NCBI RefSeq assembly: GCF_014651135.1
Contig: NZ_BMWH01000003.1
Location: 292,359 to 356,358 of the forward strand
DNA from: Streptomyces echinoruber
Lineage (GTDB): Bacteria > Actinomycetota > Actinomycetes > Streptomycetales > Streptomycetaceae
Length of the DNA stretch: 64,000 nt
Direction of reading: 5' to 3'
Below are positions 1 to 7,386 of the stretch, piece by piece. The translations under genes were made by a program, and so were the position numbers. The notes beneath the pieces were generated by a model, which was given only the letters and a program-made list of their open reading frames with translations, was not told the origin of the DNA and did not search any database. Numbering within the stretch: the first letter of the stretch is position 1; every line of letters starts with the position of its first letter.

Positions 1-49
1 ACGGGTGTCGGCCGCCGGCTCTCTGCGTTGTCGCGCGGGCGCGCCGGGC

Positions 50-280
50 CGCGTTGTACGTCCCTGCCGCGTTCGCGTCCCGACACGCCGTCATACGCCT
101 CTGTCGCGCCCGCTTCCCGACCTGCCGGTGTCCCGGCCCCGCGGCCCTGCTCCGGCGCTCCACACGCCGTCGTGCGCTCCTGTCGCGCCCGTGTCCTGGC
201 ATGCCGGTGGGGTCTGCCCCTACGGCCCCCGCTCCGGCGCTCCACGCGCCGTCGTACGCCCCGTCGCGCCCCGCACCCGA
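50..280. repeat. Degenerate ~80-bp tandem repeats, non-coding
   Basis: Related segments beginning near 86, 165 and 247 share the core CGCCGTCNTRCGC followed by TCGCGCCC, with spacing of 79 and 82 bp. I see no convincing gene in positions 1-340: the short open frames there are products of the repeat and lack ribosome binding sites. The region lies downstream of the MarR gene terminator. Confidence 0.5.
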
Positions 281-282
281 AA

Positions 283-324
283 ACGCCGGCGGGCGGGGCT
301 CCCTGAGGCCCCGCCCGCCGGCGT
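283..324 (-). terminator. Strong hairpin terminator after the marR-type gene
   Basis: Perfect 17-bp G/C-rich arms (283-299 and 308-324) with an 8-nt loop lie 26 bp beyond the stop codon of the minus-strand MarR gene. There is no clear U tract, which is common for Streptomyces terminators. Confidence 0.75.
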
Positions 325-349
325 GTGAAGTATCGGGGGCTTCATGTGC

Positions 350-826
350 CTACAGGCGCCCCCGCAGCCCCCGCAGGTGCTCCGCGACGGGTTTGAGGGC
401 CTTGTCGAGTTCGGTCAGGGACTCGGGGGAGAGCAGGTCGATGAAGTGGCGGCGTACGGAGGCCACGTGGTGCGGGGCGACCCTGCGCATCGTCTCCATG
501 CCGTGCTCGGTGAGGACGGCGTACAGGCCGCGGCGGTCGGACTCGCAGTTCTCGCGCCGGACCAGGTGCGCGTTCTCCATCCGCGTGATCTGGTGGGAGA
601 GGCGGCTCTTGGACTGAAGCGTGGCGGCCGCGAGGTCGCTCATGCGCATCCGGTGGTCCTCCGACTCGGAGAGGTTCACCAGGATCTCGTAGTCGTTCAT
701 CGTCAGGCCGAACGGCTGCAGGTCCTTCTCCAACTGGTAGGTCAGCAGCTTGTTGACCTCCAAGTGGGTGCGCCAGGCGCACTGTTCCTGATCCGTCAGC
801 CAGCGTGTGGCCGTCTCGGTCTCCAT
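350..826 (-). CDS. MarR-family winged-helix transcriptional regulator
   Basis: The 158-residue product has the size and layout of MarR regulators. A helical N-terminus (QCAWRTHLEVNKLLTYQLEKD) leads into a winged helix around residues 45-105, where RMSDLAAATLQSKSRLSHQI is the recognition region and ENCESDRRGLYAVLTEHG the wing, and a C-terminal dimerisation helix follows. Such proteins bind palindromic operators as dimers and usually repress their own gene or a neighbour in response to a small phenolic or oxidative signal. The ligand here is unknown. The ATG at 824-826 is the first good start. It stands apart from the AIM24 genes, about 100 bp behind them on the same strand, so it may have its own promoter in 827-930. 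Confidence 0.85.
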   Translation of the reverse strand: METETATRWLTDQEQCAWRTHLEVNKLLTYQLEKDLQPFGLTMNDYEILVNLSESEDHRMRMSDLAAATLQSKSRLSHQITRMENAHLVRRENCESDRRGLYAVLTEHGMETMRRVAPHHVASVRRHFIDLLSPESLTELDKALKPVAEHLRGLRGRL

Positions 827-839
827 GAATGAAGTCTAC

Positions 840-865
840 CTAAGAAGTTGAAAGGCGAACTAACT
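840..865. promoter_or_regulatory. Possible MarR autoregulatory site
   Basis: Just upstream of the regulator, AGTT (846-849) and AACT (858-861) form an interrupted inverted repeat, and a further AACT half-site follows. A locally AT-richer stretch (840-870) fits a promoter. This is inferred from position and symmetry only. Confidence 0.35.
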
Positions 866-930
866 GAACTGGTCTGTACGGGGTTGTAAGGGTGTGCACA
901 CGTTCGATGTCACACTCCGCAGACTACCGC

Positions 931-1770
931 TCACAGCCCGAAGCGGCGCTGGAGGTCCCCCAGCTGTCCGGGAAGACGCGGTAGCCCCGCAGCCGGTCCG
1001 GCCGCCCCCGGCGCCCCGCTGCCGGGCACCCCGGGCTCGGGCGGCACCGCCCCCGTGTGCTGCTCCGGCATCAGCGTCTCGGTGGACTGCAGCAGCACTG
1101 TGCCGGTGCCCACGAACTCGAACTGGTGCTCCTCCCCGGAGACCCCGCCCAGGCCCGTCAGTGCACGTAGACCGCCCAGTACGCCGGTCAGGTACCCGTG
1201 GTCGTAGTGGTGGCACGGCGACGGGCAGTCCGCCCAGCCGACCAGCGCCTGCGGGTCGACCCGGATGGGGGGTTCCATGAACACCACCGGGCCGTTGGAC
1301 GCGGCCACGAATCTTCCGGTTCCGATCAGTGTCAGGAAGCCCGGAACGATCGACTGCTTCAGCGCGAGACTTGGCTGAAAAGCGAGCAGATTGCCCGAGC
1401 GAATGGTCAAGTTCCCGTCGTCCAGGTCATAGGAGTTCACGTCGAAGGCCCGGTCGGCGAGGAGCATCTTGCCGCTGCCGGAGGCCACCACCCAGTCGCT
1501 TGCGTGCAGAGGCGAATGGAACGATGTGCGCACCAGGCGGTCCAGACGGCCGTGCCCGATGCCGTTGAACTCGATCGCCCCGTAGTAGGCGATCATCTTC
1601 CCCTTCTGCAGGAACCACTCGTTCCCCTTGAGCTCCACGCAGAAGGTGTAGTTGTTCACGTTGTCGTCGGCCGGCAGCGTCACCGGGTCGTACACCACGG
1701 GGCCGGCCCCCGGCCGCCCCGGCTGCCCTGCCTGTCCCGGATGCCCCGGCTGCCCCGAATGCGCGGTCAC
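931..1770 (-). CDS. AIM24 family protein (third gene of an AIM24 trio)
   Basis: The product (279 aa) belongs to the AIM24 beta-rich family, recognised by alternating Gly-rich turns such as GNEWFLQKGKMIAYYG and NLTIRSGNLLAFQPSL. After a Pro/Gly-rich N-terminus (about residues 1-30) comes the AIM24 fold, then a Gly/Pro/Ala tail (about 235-279). The family is named from a yeast mitochondrial protein, and its biochemical role in bacteria is not established. The start ATG overlaps the stop of the upstream paralogue by 4 bp (1767-1770), so the two are translationally coupled. It is the most divergent of the three copies and may act as a subunit with the other two. Confidence 0.85.
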   Translation of the reverse strand: MTAHSGQPGHPGQAGQPGRPGAGPVVYDPVTLPADDNVNNYTFCVELKGNEWFLQKGKMIAYYGAIEFNGIGHGRLDRLVRTSFHSPLHASDWVVASGSGKMLLADRAFDVNSYDLDDGNLTIRSGNLLAFQPSLALKQSIVPGFLTLIGTGRFVAASNGPVVFMEPPIRVDPQALVGWADCPSPCHHYDHGYLTGVLGGLRALTGLGGVSGEEHQFEFVGTGTVLLQSTETLMPEQHTGAVPPEPGVPGSGAPGAAGPAAGLPRLPGQLGDLQRRFGL

Positions 1771-2417
1771 AGCTTCTCCTCCGAGGCCTGGACGAACACC
1801 ACACCGCTGCCGCTCAGCTCCAGCTGGAACGCCTCGCCGGAGCCCCGGCCCACCATGTCCCGCCAGCCCAGGGCCGTGGTGAGCCTGTTGTGCACGTCGC
1901 CGTGGTGGGCGACGTAGGCCTGCGGGTCGACGTGGACCGGGCGCTGCGGGGTGATCGGGAGTTCGATGACGCCGCCGTGCGCCATCACCGCGACCGCGCC
2001 GTGGCCCTGCAGCGTCGTGGTGAACAGGCCCTGCCCGGAGACCTGGCCGCGCACCATGCCCATGACACCGCCCTGCGAGCCCAGGAACACCGTGCCCTGC
2101 CGCAACGTGCCCTCGAAGGCGAGCAGCCGGTCGGCCTCGACGTACAGGGTGTCGCCGGTCAGGCGGACGACGTGCACGTGGTGGCCGCCGTGCCCGAAGA
2201 AGACCGTGCCGCTGCCCTCGACGGTCATCAGCGGCGTGTCCTCGTTCGCGAGCCGGCGCCCGATCATCGACATGACGCCGCCCTGGCCGCCCCGGACGTT
2301 CGGGGTGAACGTGACCTCGCCCCGGTAGGCGAGCATCGCGCCGCGCTGGCTGAACAGCCGCTGCCCGGGCGCGACGGTCGCCTCCACCATCTTGGAGTTG
2401 ATCTCGCGGAAGGCCAT
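1767..2417 (-). CDS. AIM24 family protein (middle gene of the trio)
   Basis: The 216-residue protein consists almost entirely of the AIM24 domain. Typical stretches are QRLFSQRGAMLAYRGEVTF, GDTLYVEADRLLAFEGTL and GQGLFTTTLQGHGAVAVM. It has no signal peptide or membrane segment, so a cytoplasmic place is likely. It starts at ATG 2417, one base after the stop of the upstream paralogue, and overlaps the downstream one by 4 bp. All three genes therefore form one transcript from a promoter in 3058-3203. Function is unknown. The close packing suggests a hetero-oligomer of three related subunits (inference). Confidence 0.85.
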   Translation of the reverse strand: MAFREINSKMVEATVAPGQRLFSQRGAMLAYRGEVTFTPNVRGGQGGVMSMIGRRLANEDTPLMTVEGSGTVFFGHGGHHVHVVRLTGDTLYVEADRLLAFEGTLRQGTVFLGSQGGVMGMVRGQVSGQGLFTTTLQGHGAVAVMAHGGVIELPITPQRPVHVDPQAYVAHHGDVHNRLTTALGWRDMVGRGSGEAFQLELSGSGVVFVQASEEKL

Positions 2418-2418
2418 G

Positions 2419-3057
2419 TCACACGTCCCCCGCGATCGTGTTCCGCTCGCTGGGCTGGACGTAGACGAGCCCGTCGCCCTCGAAGCGGATCTGGAAGGCC
2501 TCGCCGCCGCCCTCGCCGAGGAACGTGCGGAAGGTCACACCGGACTGGAAGGACTGCCGCAGGCTGCCCTGGTGGGCGACGTACGCCCCCGGGTCCACGC
2601 TCAGCGGGTACTGCGGGGTCACGCGCAGCACCACCGCCGGCCCGTCCGAGGTGATCGCCGCCTGCCCGTGCCCCTCGACGGTCGTCGTGAACAGCCCGTT
2701 GCCCTGCGAGGCCCCGCGCAGCCCGGTGAACGTCGTCCCCGTGCGCAGCCCGGCGTCGGTCGCCAGCAGATTGCTCGCCTCGACGTACAGCTTGTCCCCC
2801 TGGAGTGTCACGAGGTTGATCTCACTGGCGCGGTCGGCGAACCAGCACGTGCCGTGCCCGCGCACCTCCATCACGGTCATCTGCTCGCCGGTCAGCCGCC
2901 GCGTCACCATCCCGCGCAGCCCCTCACCGCCGCCGCTCAGTTTCTTGAACGCCATCTGCCCGTCGTACGCGACCATCGAGCCGTTCTTCGCCTTCACGGC
3001 GTCCCCGGCCATCTCGACGGCGAGCACCTTGCTGCCCTGGAGTCGGAACATCGCCAC
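2419..3057 (-). CDS. AIM24 family protein (first gene of the trio)
   Basis: The 212-residue protein is a single AIM24 domain starting MAMFRLQGSKVLAVEM and containing GDKLYVEASNLLATDAGL and GNGLFTTTVEGHGQAAI, which match the middle copy closely. It leads the three-gene minus-strand operon and is divergent from the ACT-domain gene, with a shared 146-bp intergenic region. That region holds a direct repeat of GCCGATGGGCCCT near 3116 and 3137. No catalytic residues can be named, since the family has no known activity. Confidence 0.85.
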   Translation of the reverse strand: MAMFRLQGSKVLAVEMAGDAVKAKNGSMVAYDGQMAFKKLSGGGEGLRGMVTRRLTGEQMTVMEVRGHGTCWFADRASEINLVTLQGDKLYVEASNLLATDAGLRTGTTFTGLRGASQGNGLFTTTVEGHGQAAITSDGPAVVLRVTPQYPLSVDPGAYVAHQGSLRQSFQSGVTFRTFLGEGGGEAFQIRFEGDGLVYVQPSERNTIAGDV

Positions 3058-3203
3058 GCAGCGAAGGTAGCCGCAGCCCGGCTCCGCCGACAGGCCCGCA
3101 GGGCGCCGGAGCGACGCCGATGGGCCCTTTGGGCGGTGCCGATGGGCCCTGTGGACGGCGCCGGACGCGAGCGCGGTCCGGGTCCGGCACGTAGGGTGAC
3201 GCC

Positions 3204-3599
3204 ATGGCGGGCGAACGGGATCTGACCAGGCTGCTGTCCGGGATGCGGCCGGAGCTGCGTCCCGGGCGGTACGTGTTCACCACCGTCGAGGGCGGTGTGC
3301 CCGACGGCGTGACCCCGGTGGTCACCGTCGCCGAGGACGAGGGCCTGACGGTGGTGCTGCGGCAGGAGGAGGCGGACGCGGCGGGGCTGCCGTACGGCCA
3401 TGTGGCCGGGTGGATCACGCTGCGCGTGCACTCGGCGCTGGAGGCGGTCGGCCTGACCGCCGCGGTCTCCCGCGCCCTGGCCGACGCGGGCCTGAGCTGC
3501 AACGTCATCGCCGGCTACCACCACGACCACCTGTTCGTGCCCTACGACCGCGCCACCCTGGCGGTGGCCGTGCTGGAGGACCTGGCCGGCCGCGCCTGA
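3204..3599 (+). CDS. ACT domain-containing protein
   Basis: The 131-residue product contains one C-terminal ACT-like ligand-binding fold (about residues 60-131), with WITLRVHSALEAVGLTAAVSRALADAG followed by the strand LSCNVIAGYHHDHLFVPYD. ACT domains bind amino acids or related small molecules as dimers. No enzyme domain is attached, so this is a free-standing sensor or binding protein whose ligand is unknown. The ATG at 3204 has GTAGGGTGAC just upstream as a plausible ribosome site. The gene is divergent from the AIM24 operon. Confidence 0.75.
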   Translation: MAGERDLTRLLSGMRPELRPGRYVFTTVEGGVPDGVTPVVTVAEDEGLTVVLRQEEADAAGLPYGHVAGWITLRVHSALEAVGLTAAVSRALADAGLSCNVIAGYHHDHLFVPYDRATLAVAVLEDLAGRA

Positions 3600-3650
3600 G
3601 CCCGCCCGGGGCCGGTGCGGGGGACGGCGCCGCCGTTTGCCACAATGGGG

Positions 3651-3676
3651 GCGCTTGTGCTTGCGTTCACAAGCGC
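3651..3676. promoter_or_regulatory. 9-bp perfect inverted repeat upstream of DUF3817 gene
   Basis: GCGCTTGTG (3651-3659) and CACAAGCGC (3668-3676) form a perfect palindrome with an 8-nt spacer, 33 bp before the GTG of the next gene. It could be an operator, or a terminator of the ACT gene that ends at 3599. Confidence 0.4.
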
Positions 3677-3708
3677 TGTCGCCGTCGTACCCCCACCGAA
3701 GGTGAACT

Positions 3709-4053
3709 GTGGACATCAAGACCGCCACCGCCCTGCGCCGCCTCCGTCTGGTCTCGGTCCCCGAGGCCGTCTCCTACCTGCTGCTGCTCGTCTGCTCGGT
3801 GCTGAAGCGCACGACGGACTTCGACGCGGTGCCCGTGATGGGCTTGGTCCACGGCATCCTGTTCCTCCTGTACGTGCTGTTCTGGGCCGACGCCTGGAAC
3901 CGCACCAAGTGGGACCGGCGGACCGCCGGCTTCTACTTCGTCCTGGCCGTCCTGCCCACCGGCGGCTTCTTCGCCGACCGCAGGCTCGAGCGCGAGGCCG
4001 AGGACGCCGTGATCGCCGCCCGGGCCCGCCGCGAAGGAGTGGTCAACGCATGA
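3709..4053 (+). CDS. DUF3817 integral membrane protein
   Basis: The small membrane protein (114 aa) has three hydrophobic segments: about residues 20-35 ([13 protein letters not shown]), 45-62 ([17 protein letters not shown]) and 75-92 ([19 protein letters not shown]). It ends in a charged tail. This pattern, with the conserved HG and the P-G-F-DRR element, is the DUF3817 family, which has no known function. The GTG start is supported by GAAGGTGA 3-10 bases upstream. It overlaps the next gene by 4 bp, and a paralogue lies at 5110-5448. Confidence 0.8.
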   Translation: MDIKTATALRRLRLVSVPEAVSYLLLLVCSVLKRTTDFDAVPVMGLVHGILFLLYVLFWADAWNRTKWDRRTAGFYFVLAVLPTGGFFADRRLEREAEDAVIAARARREGVVNA

Positions 4054-4367
4054 TCGTCGCCTTCTCCGTGACGCCGCTGGGCGTCGGCGAGGACGTGGGG
4101 GAGTACGTCGCCGACGCCGTCCGGGTGGTCCGCGAGTCCGGGCTGCCCCACCGCACCGACGCGATGTTCACCTCGATCGAGGGCGAGTGGGACGAGGTGA
4201 TGGACGTCGTCCGGCGCGCCGTGGCTGCCGTGGAGGCGCGGGCGCCGCGCGTCTCGCTCGTGCTGAAGGCGGACATCCGGCCGGGTGTGGTGGACGGGCT
4301 GACGTCGAAGGTCGAGACCGTCGAGCGGTACCTCGCGCAGGACTCCGGGCAGTCCCGGCAGTCGTAG
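4050..4367 (+). CDS. MTH1187-type thiamine-binding family protein
   Basis: The 105-residue product begins [20 protein letters not shown] and continues with a beta-alpha-beta-beta-alpha-beta pattern ending in [21 protein letters not shown]. This is the ferredoxin-like fold of the MTH1187/YkoF-like family, some members of which bind thiamine or its pyrimidine. It is predicted to be cytosolic. The ATG at 4050 overlaps the upstream stop (ATGA) and GAAGGAG lies about 12 bases before it, so translation is coupled to the DUF3817 gene. A role in thiamine handling is inferred only from family membership. Confidence 0.75.
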   Translation: MIVAFSVTPLGVGEDVGEYVADAVRVVRESGLPHRTDAMFTSIEGEWDEVMDVVRRAVAAVEARAPRVSLVLKADIRPGVVDGLTSKVETVERYLAQDSGQSRQS

Positions 4368-4416
4368 CCCGTGGCCCGTGGCCCGTGGCCCGTAGCCCGT
4401 AGCCCGCGGTCCGTGG
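4368..4416. repeat. 7-bp tandem repeat (CCCGTGG)n
   Basis: Seven consecutive heptamers starting directly after the stop codon at 4367 read CCCGTGG three times, CCCGTAG twice, then two degenerate copies. It is a short microsatellite-like array between genes with no coding role. Confidence 0.85.
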
Positions 4417-4487
4417 CCGCGGGCGGGGTGCGGGCGGCAGCCGGCCGAAGGACGACCGAAAAGCGAGACGGAGCTGACCGGCATATG

Positions 4488-4497
4488 ACCGGCCGGT
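4488..4497. promoter_or_regulatory. ACCGGCCGGT palindrome before marR-type gene
   Basis: The perfect 10-bp palindrome sits 12 bases upstream of the GTG start of the MarR-type gene. A related GACCGG half-site lies at 4476-4481. Its position over the likely promoter or leader fits an autoregulatory operator. Confidence 0.4.
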
Positions 4498-4509
4498 AAG
4501 GTCGGAGAC

Positions 4510-5019
4510 GTGCCGAAGCCCCTCAGTCTCTCGTTCGACCCCATCGCCCGCGCGGACGAGCTCTGGAAGCAGCGCTGGGGAAACGTGCCGTCCATGGCCG
4601 CCATCACCTCGATCATGCGGGCGCACCAGATCCTGCTCGCCGAGGTGGACGCGGTGGTCAAGCCCTACGGCCTGACATTCGCGCGCTACGAGGCGCTGGT
4701 GCTGCTCACCTTCTCCCAAAAGGGCGAACTGCCGATGTCCAAGATCGGTGAGCGGCTCATGGTGCACCCCACGTCCGTGACGAACACCGTGGACCGGCTG
4801 GTGAAGTCGGGTCTGGTCGCCAGGAAGCCCAACCCCAACGACGGCCGCGGCACGCTCGCGGTGATCACCGACAAGGGCCGCGAGGTCGTCGAGTCCGCCA
4901 CCCGCGACCTGATGGCCATGGACTTCGGGCTCGGGGTGTACGACGCGGAGGAGTGCCGGGAGATCTTCGCGATGCTGCGTCCGCTGCGGATCGCCGCGGG
5001 CGACTTCGCGGAGGGGTAG
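4510..5019 (+). CDS. MarR-family transcriptional regulator
   Basis: The 169-residue protein shows the MarR winged helix at about residues 70-130. GELPMSKIGERLMVHPTSVT is helix-turn-helix 2-3, and RKPNPNDGRGTLAVITDKGR is the basic wing with the conserved D-R-G. Long helices at either end form the dimer interface. The GTG start is chosen because it keeps the conserved N-terminal helix, although the GGAG just before it is very close, so a leaderless or alternative start is possible. It precedes a second DUF3817 gene and icmA on the same strand. The ligand is unknown. Confidence 0.85.
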   Translation: MPKPLSLSFDPIARADELWKQRWGNVPSMAAITSIMRAHQILLAEVDAVVKPYGLTFARYEALVLLTFSQKGELPMSKIGERLMVHPTSVTNTVDRLVKSGLVARKPNPNDGRGTLAVITDKGREVVESATRDLMAMDFGLGVYDAEECREIFAMLRPLRIAAGDFAEG

Positions 5020-5025
5020 CGCGGG

Positions 5026-5070
5026 GACGGCCGCAGGGCGGACGGCCGCAGAGTGGACGGCCGCAGGGTC
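5026..5070. repeat. Three 15-bp tandem repeats (GACGGCCGCAGGGCG)
   Basis: Three near-identical 15-bp units follow the stop codon of the MarR-type gene in the 90-bp gap before the next gene. No function is evident. Confidence 0.8.
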
Positions 5071-5109
5071 GCCGAAGACCTTCCGAAACGGGCGGTTACG
5101 CTCGTCCTC

Positions 5110-5448
5110 ATGAAGAAAGCTGTGCTGACCCGCTACCGCGTCATGGCCTACGTGACCGGTGTGCTGCTGGTCCTGCTCACCCTCGGCGTGATCGCCAAGT
5201 ACGGGCTGCACCTCGACGGCGCCGCCAGGTTCACCACCGTCGTCGGCATCGCGCACGGCTGGCTGTACGTGGTCTACCTGGTCTTCGCCTTCGACCTGGG
5301 CTCGAAGGCGAAGTGGCCGGTCGGGAAGCAGCTCTGGGTGCTCCTGGCCGGGACCGTTCCCACCGCCGCCTTCTTCGTCGAGCGCAAGGTCACCCACGAG
5401 CTCGAGGCGCGGTTCGCCAAGGCGTCGCCGGCGGCCGCGAAGGCCTGA
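5110..5448 (+). CDS. DUF3817 integral membrane protein (second copy)
   Basis: The 112-residue protein has the DUF3817 layout of three membrane segments: YRVMAYVTGVLLVLLTLGVI (about 8-27), IAHGWLYVVYLVFAFDL (about 45-61) and LWVLLAGTVPTAAFFVERKV (about 72-91). A conserved HG and a basic ER/K element follow the last segment. It is clearly paralogous to the product of 3709-4053. The ATG at 5110 gives the family length, and an upstream extension would lack hydrophobic start context. The gene lies between a MarR regulator and icmA, but no functional link is known. Confidence 0.8.
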   Translation: MKKAVLTRYRVMAYVTGVLLVLLTLGVIAKYGLHLDGAARFTTVVGIAHGWLYVVYLVFAFDLGSKAKWPVGKQLWVLLAGTVPTAAFFVERKVTHELEARFAKASPAAAKA

Positions 5449-5528
5449 AGGCCGCGCCGCCGCACCGGGGCCCTGCGCCGCCGTACGGGGCCGGGGCCGC
5501 ACCGCCGTACACCTGTACGGCGGTCTGC

Positions 5529-5565
5529 CATCGACATTTACTAGGACGTCCAAGTAAATTCGATG
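5529..5565. promoter_or_regulatory. Extended palindrome centred on GGACGTCC at the icmA start
   Basis: Positions 5536-5559 form a 24-bp palindrome with one mismatched pair around GGACGTCC. Outer arms CATCGA (5529-5534) and TCGATG (5560-5565) extend it to 37 bp with one bulged base. It ends two bases before the icmA ATG, where no ribosome binding site is visible. A bound repressor would cover the promoter or start region. No similar site was seen elsewhere in the window. Confidence 0.65.
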
Positions 5566-5567
5566 GT

Positions 5568-7268
5568 ATGGACGCTGACGCCATCGAGGAGGGCCGCCGC
5601 CGCTGGCAGGCCCGTTACGACGCCGCACGCAAGCGCGACGCGGACTTCACCACGCTCTCCGGCGACCCCGTGGAGCCGGTGTACGGGCCGCGGCCCGGGG
5701 ACAGGTACGAGGGCTTCGAGCGGATCGGCTGGCCCGGAGAGTTCCCCTTCACGCGCGGGCTGTACCCGACCGGTTACCGCGGGCGGACGTGGACCATCCG
5801 GCAGTTCGCCGGGTTCGGGAACGCCGAGCAGACCAACGAGCGCTACAAGATGATCCTGGCCCGGGGCGGCGGCGGGCTGTCCGTCGCCTTCGACATGCCC
5901 ACGCTCATGGGCCGCGACTCCGACGACCCGCGCTCGCTCGGCGAGGTCGGCCACTGCGGGGTGGCCATCGACTCGGCGGCCGACATGGACGTGCTGTTCC
6001 GGGACATCCCGCTGGGCGAGGTCACGACCTCCATGACGATCAGCGGGCCCGCCGTGCCCGTCTTCTGCATGTACCTCGTCGCCGCCGAACGCCAGGGCGT
6101 CGACCCGTCCGCGCTCAACGGCACGCTGCAGACGGACATCTTCAAGGAGTACATCGCCCAGAAGGAGTGGCTCTTCCCGCCCGAGCCGCACCTGCGCCTC
6201 ATCGGCGACCTGATGGAGTACACGACGGCGAACATCCCCGCCTACAAGCCGCTGTCGGTCTCCGGCTACCACATCCGTGAGGCCGGCGCGACCGCCGCCC
6301 AGGAGCTGGCGTTCACGCTCGCGGACGGCTTCGGCTACGTGGAACTGGGGCTCAGCCGCGGCCTGGACGTCGACGTCTTCGCGCCCGGCCTGAGCTTCTT
6401 CTTCGACGCGCACGTCGACTTCTTCGAGGAGATCGCCAAGTTCCGCGCCGCACGCCGCATCTGGGCCCGCTGGATGCGGGACGTCTACGGCGCGAAGAGC
6501 GAGAAGGCGCAGTGGCTGCGCTTCCACACCCAGACCGCCGGCGTCTCGCTGACCGCGCAGCAGCCGTACAACAACGTGGTCCGTACGGCCGTGGAGGCGC
6601 TCGCCGCGGTGCTCGGCGGCACCAACTCGCTGCACACCAACGCCCTCGACGAGACCCTCGCGCTGCCCAGCGAGCAGGCCGCCGAGATCGCGCTGCGCAC
6701 GCAGCAGGTGCTCATGGAGGAGACCGGGGTCGCCAACGTCGCGGACCCGCTGGGCGGTTCGTGGTACGTCGAGCAGCTCACCGACCGGATCGAGGAGCAG
6801 GCCGAGAAGATCTTCGACCAGATCAAGGAGCGGGGCCTGCGGGTGCACCCCGACGGCCGGCACCCCATCGGGCCGATGACCTCCGGCATCCTGCGGGGCA
6901 TCGAGGACGGCTGGTTCACCGGCGAGATCGCCGAGTCCGCGTTCCGCTACCAGCAGGCCCTGGAGAAGGGCGACAAGAAGGTCGTGGGCGTCAACGTCCA
7001 CACCGAGTCCGTCACCGGCGACCTGGAGATCCTGCGGGTCAGCCACGAGGTCGAGCGCGAGCAGGTGCGGCTGCTGCGCGAGCGGCGGGCCGCCCGGGAC
7101 GAGGCGCGGGTGCGCGCCTCGCTGGACGCCATGCTGGAGGCGGCCCGCTCCGGCGCCAACATGATCGAGCCGATGCTCGAGGCCGTGCGGGCCGAGGCGA
7201 CGCTGGGGGAGATCTGCGGGGCGCTGAAGGAGGAGTGGGGGACCTACACCGAGCCCGCCGGGTTCTGA
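5568..7268 (+). CDS. icmA: Isobutyryl-CoA mutase large subunit (IcmA)
   Basis: The 566-residue enzyme is the substrate-binding TIM-barrel subunit of a coenzyme-B12 mutase, interconverting isobutyryl-CoA and n-butyryl-CoA in valine and butyrate metabolism. The acyl-CoA mutase signatures are RTWTIRQFAGFGNAEQTNER, GGGLSVAFDMPTLMGRDSDD and VSGYHIREAGATAAQE. Phe80 and Gln198 occupy the places where methylmalonyl-CoA mutase has Tyr and Arg, and this exchange is the known mark of isobutyryl-CoA mutase. There is no cobalamin-binding domain at the C-terminus, so the small IcmB subunit must be encoded elsewhere. The ATG at 5568 gives the family's usual length. Upstream lies a long palindrome (5529-5565), suggesting repressor control. 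Confidence 0.92.
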   Translation: MDADAIEEGRRRWQARYDAARKRDADFTTLSGDPVEPVYGPRPGDRYEGFERIGWPGEFPFTRGLYPTGYRGRTWTIRQFAGFGNAEQTNERYKMILARGGGGLSVAFDMPTLMGRDSDDPRSLGEVGHCGVAIDSAADMDVLFRDIPLGEVTTSMTISGPAVPVFCMYLVAAERQGVDPSALNGTLQTDIFKEYIAQKEWLFPPEPHLRLIGDLMEYTTANIPAYKPLSVSGYHIREAGATAAQELAFTLADGFGYVELGLSRGLDVDVFAPGLSFFFDAHVDFFEEIAKFRAARRIWARWMRDVYGAKSEKAQWLRFHTQTAGVSLTAQQPYNNVVRTAVEALAAVLGGTNSLHTNALDETLALPSEQAAEIALRTQQVLMEETGVANVADPLGGSWYVEQLTDRIEEQAEKIFDQIKERGLRVHPDGRHPIGPMTSGILRGIEDGWFTGEIAESAFRYQQALEKGDKKVVGVNVHTESVTGDLEILRVSHEVEREQVRLLRERRAARDEARVRASLDAMLEAARSGANMIEPMLEAVRAEATLGEICGALKEEWGTYTEPAGF

Positions 7269-7386
7269 ACGGCCGCGGGGGCGCGGCGGGCGCGCCTGTC
7301 GCACCCGCCGCGCCCCCCGCGCTTCTCTACGCCCCCTGCGCTTCCTGCCGCCTTCGCTGCGCCTCCCGTGCCCTCCGCTGCGCCTT

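Noticed and set aside
60..330. Small genes in the first 330 bases
   Set aside because: Overlapping frames come from degenerate 80-bp repeats, are Arg/Pro-rich and lack start signals.
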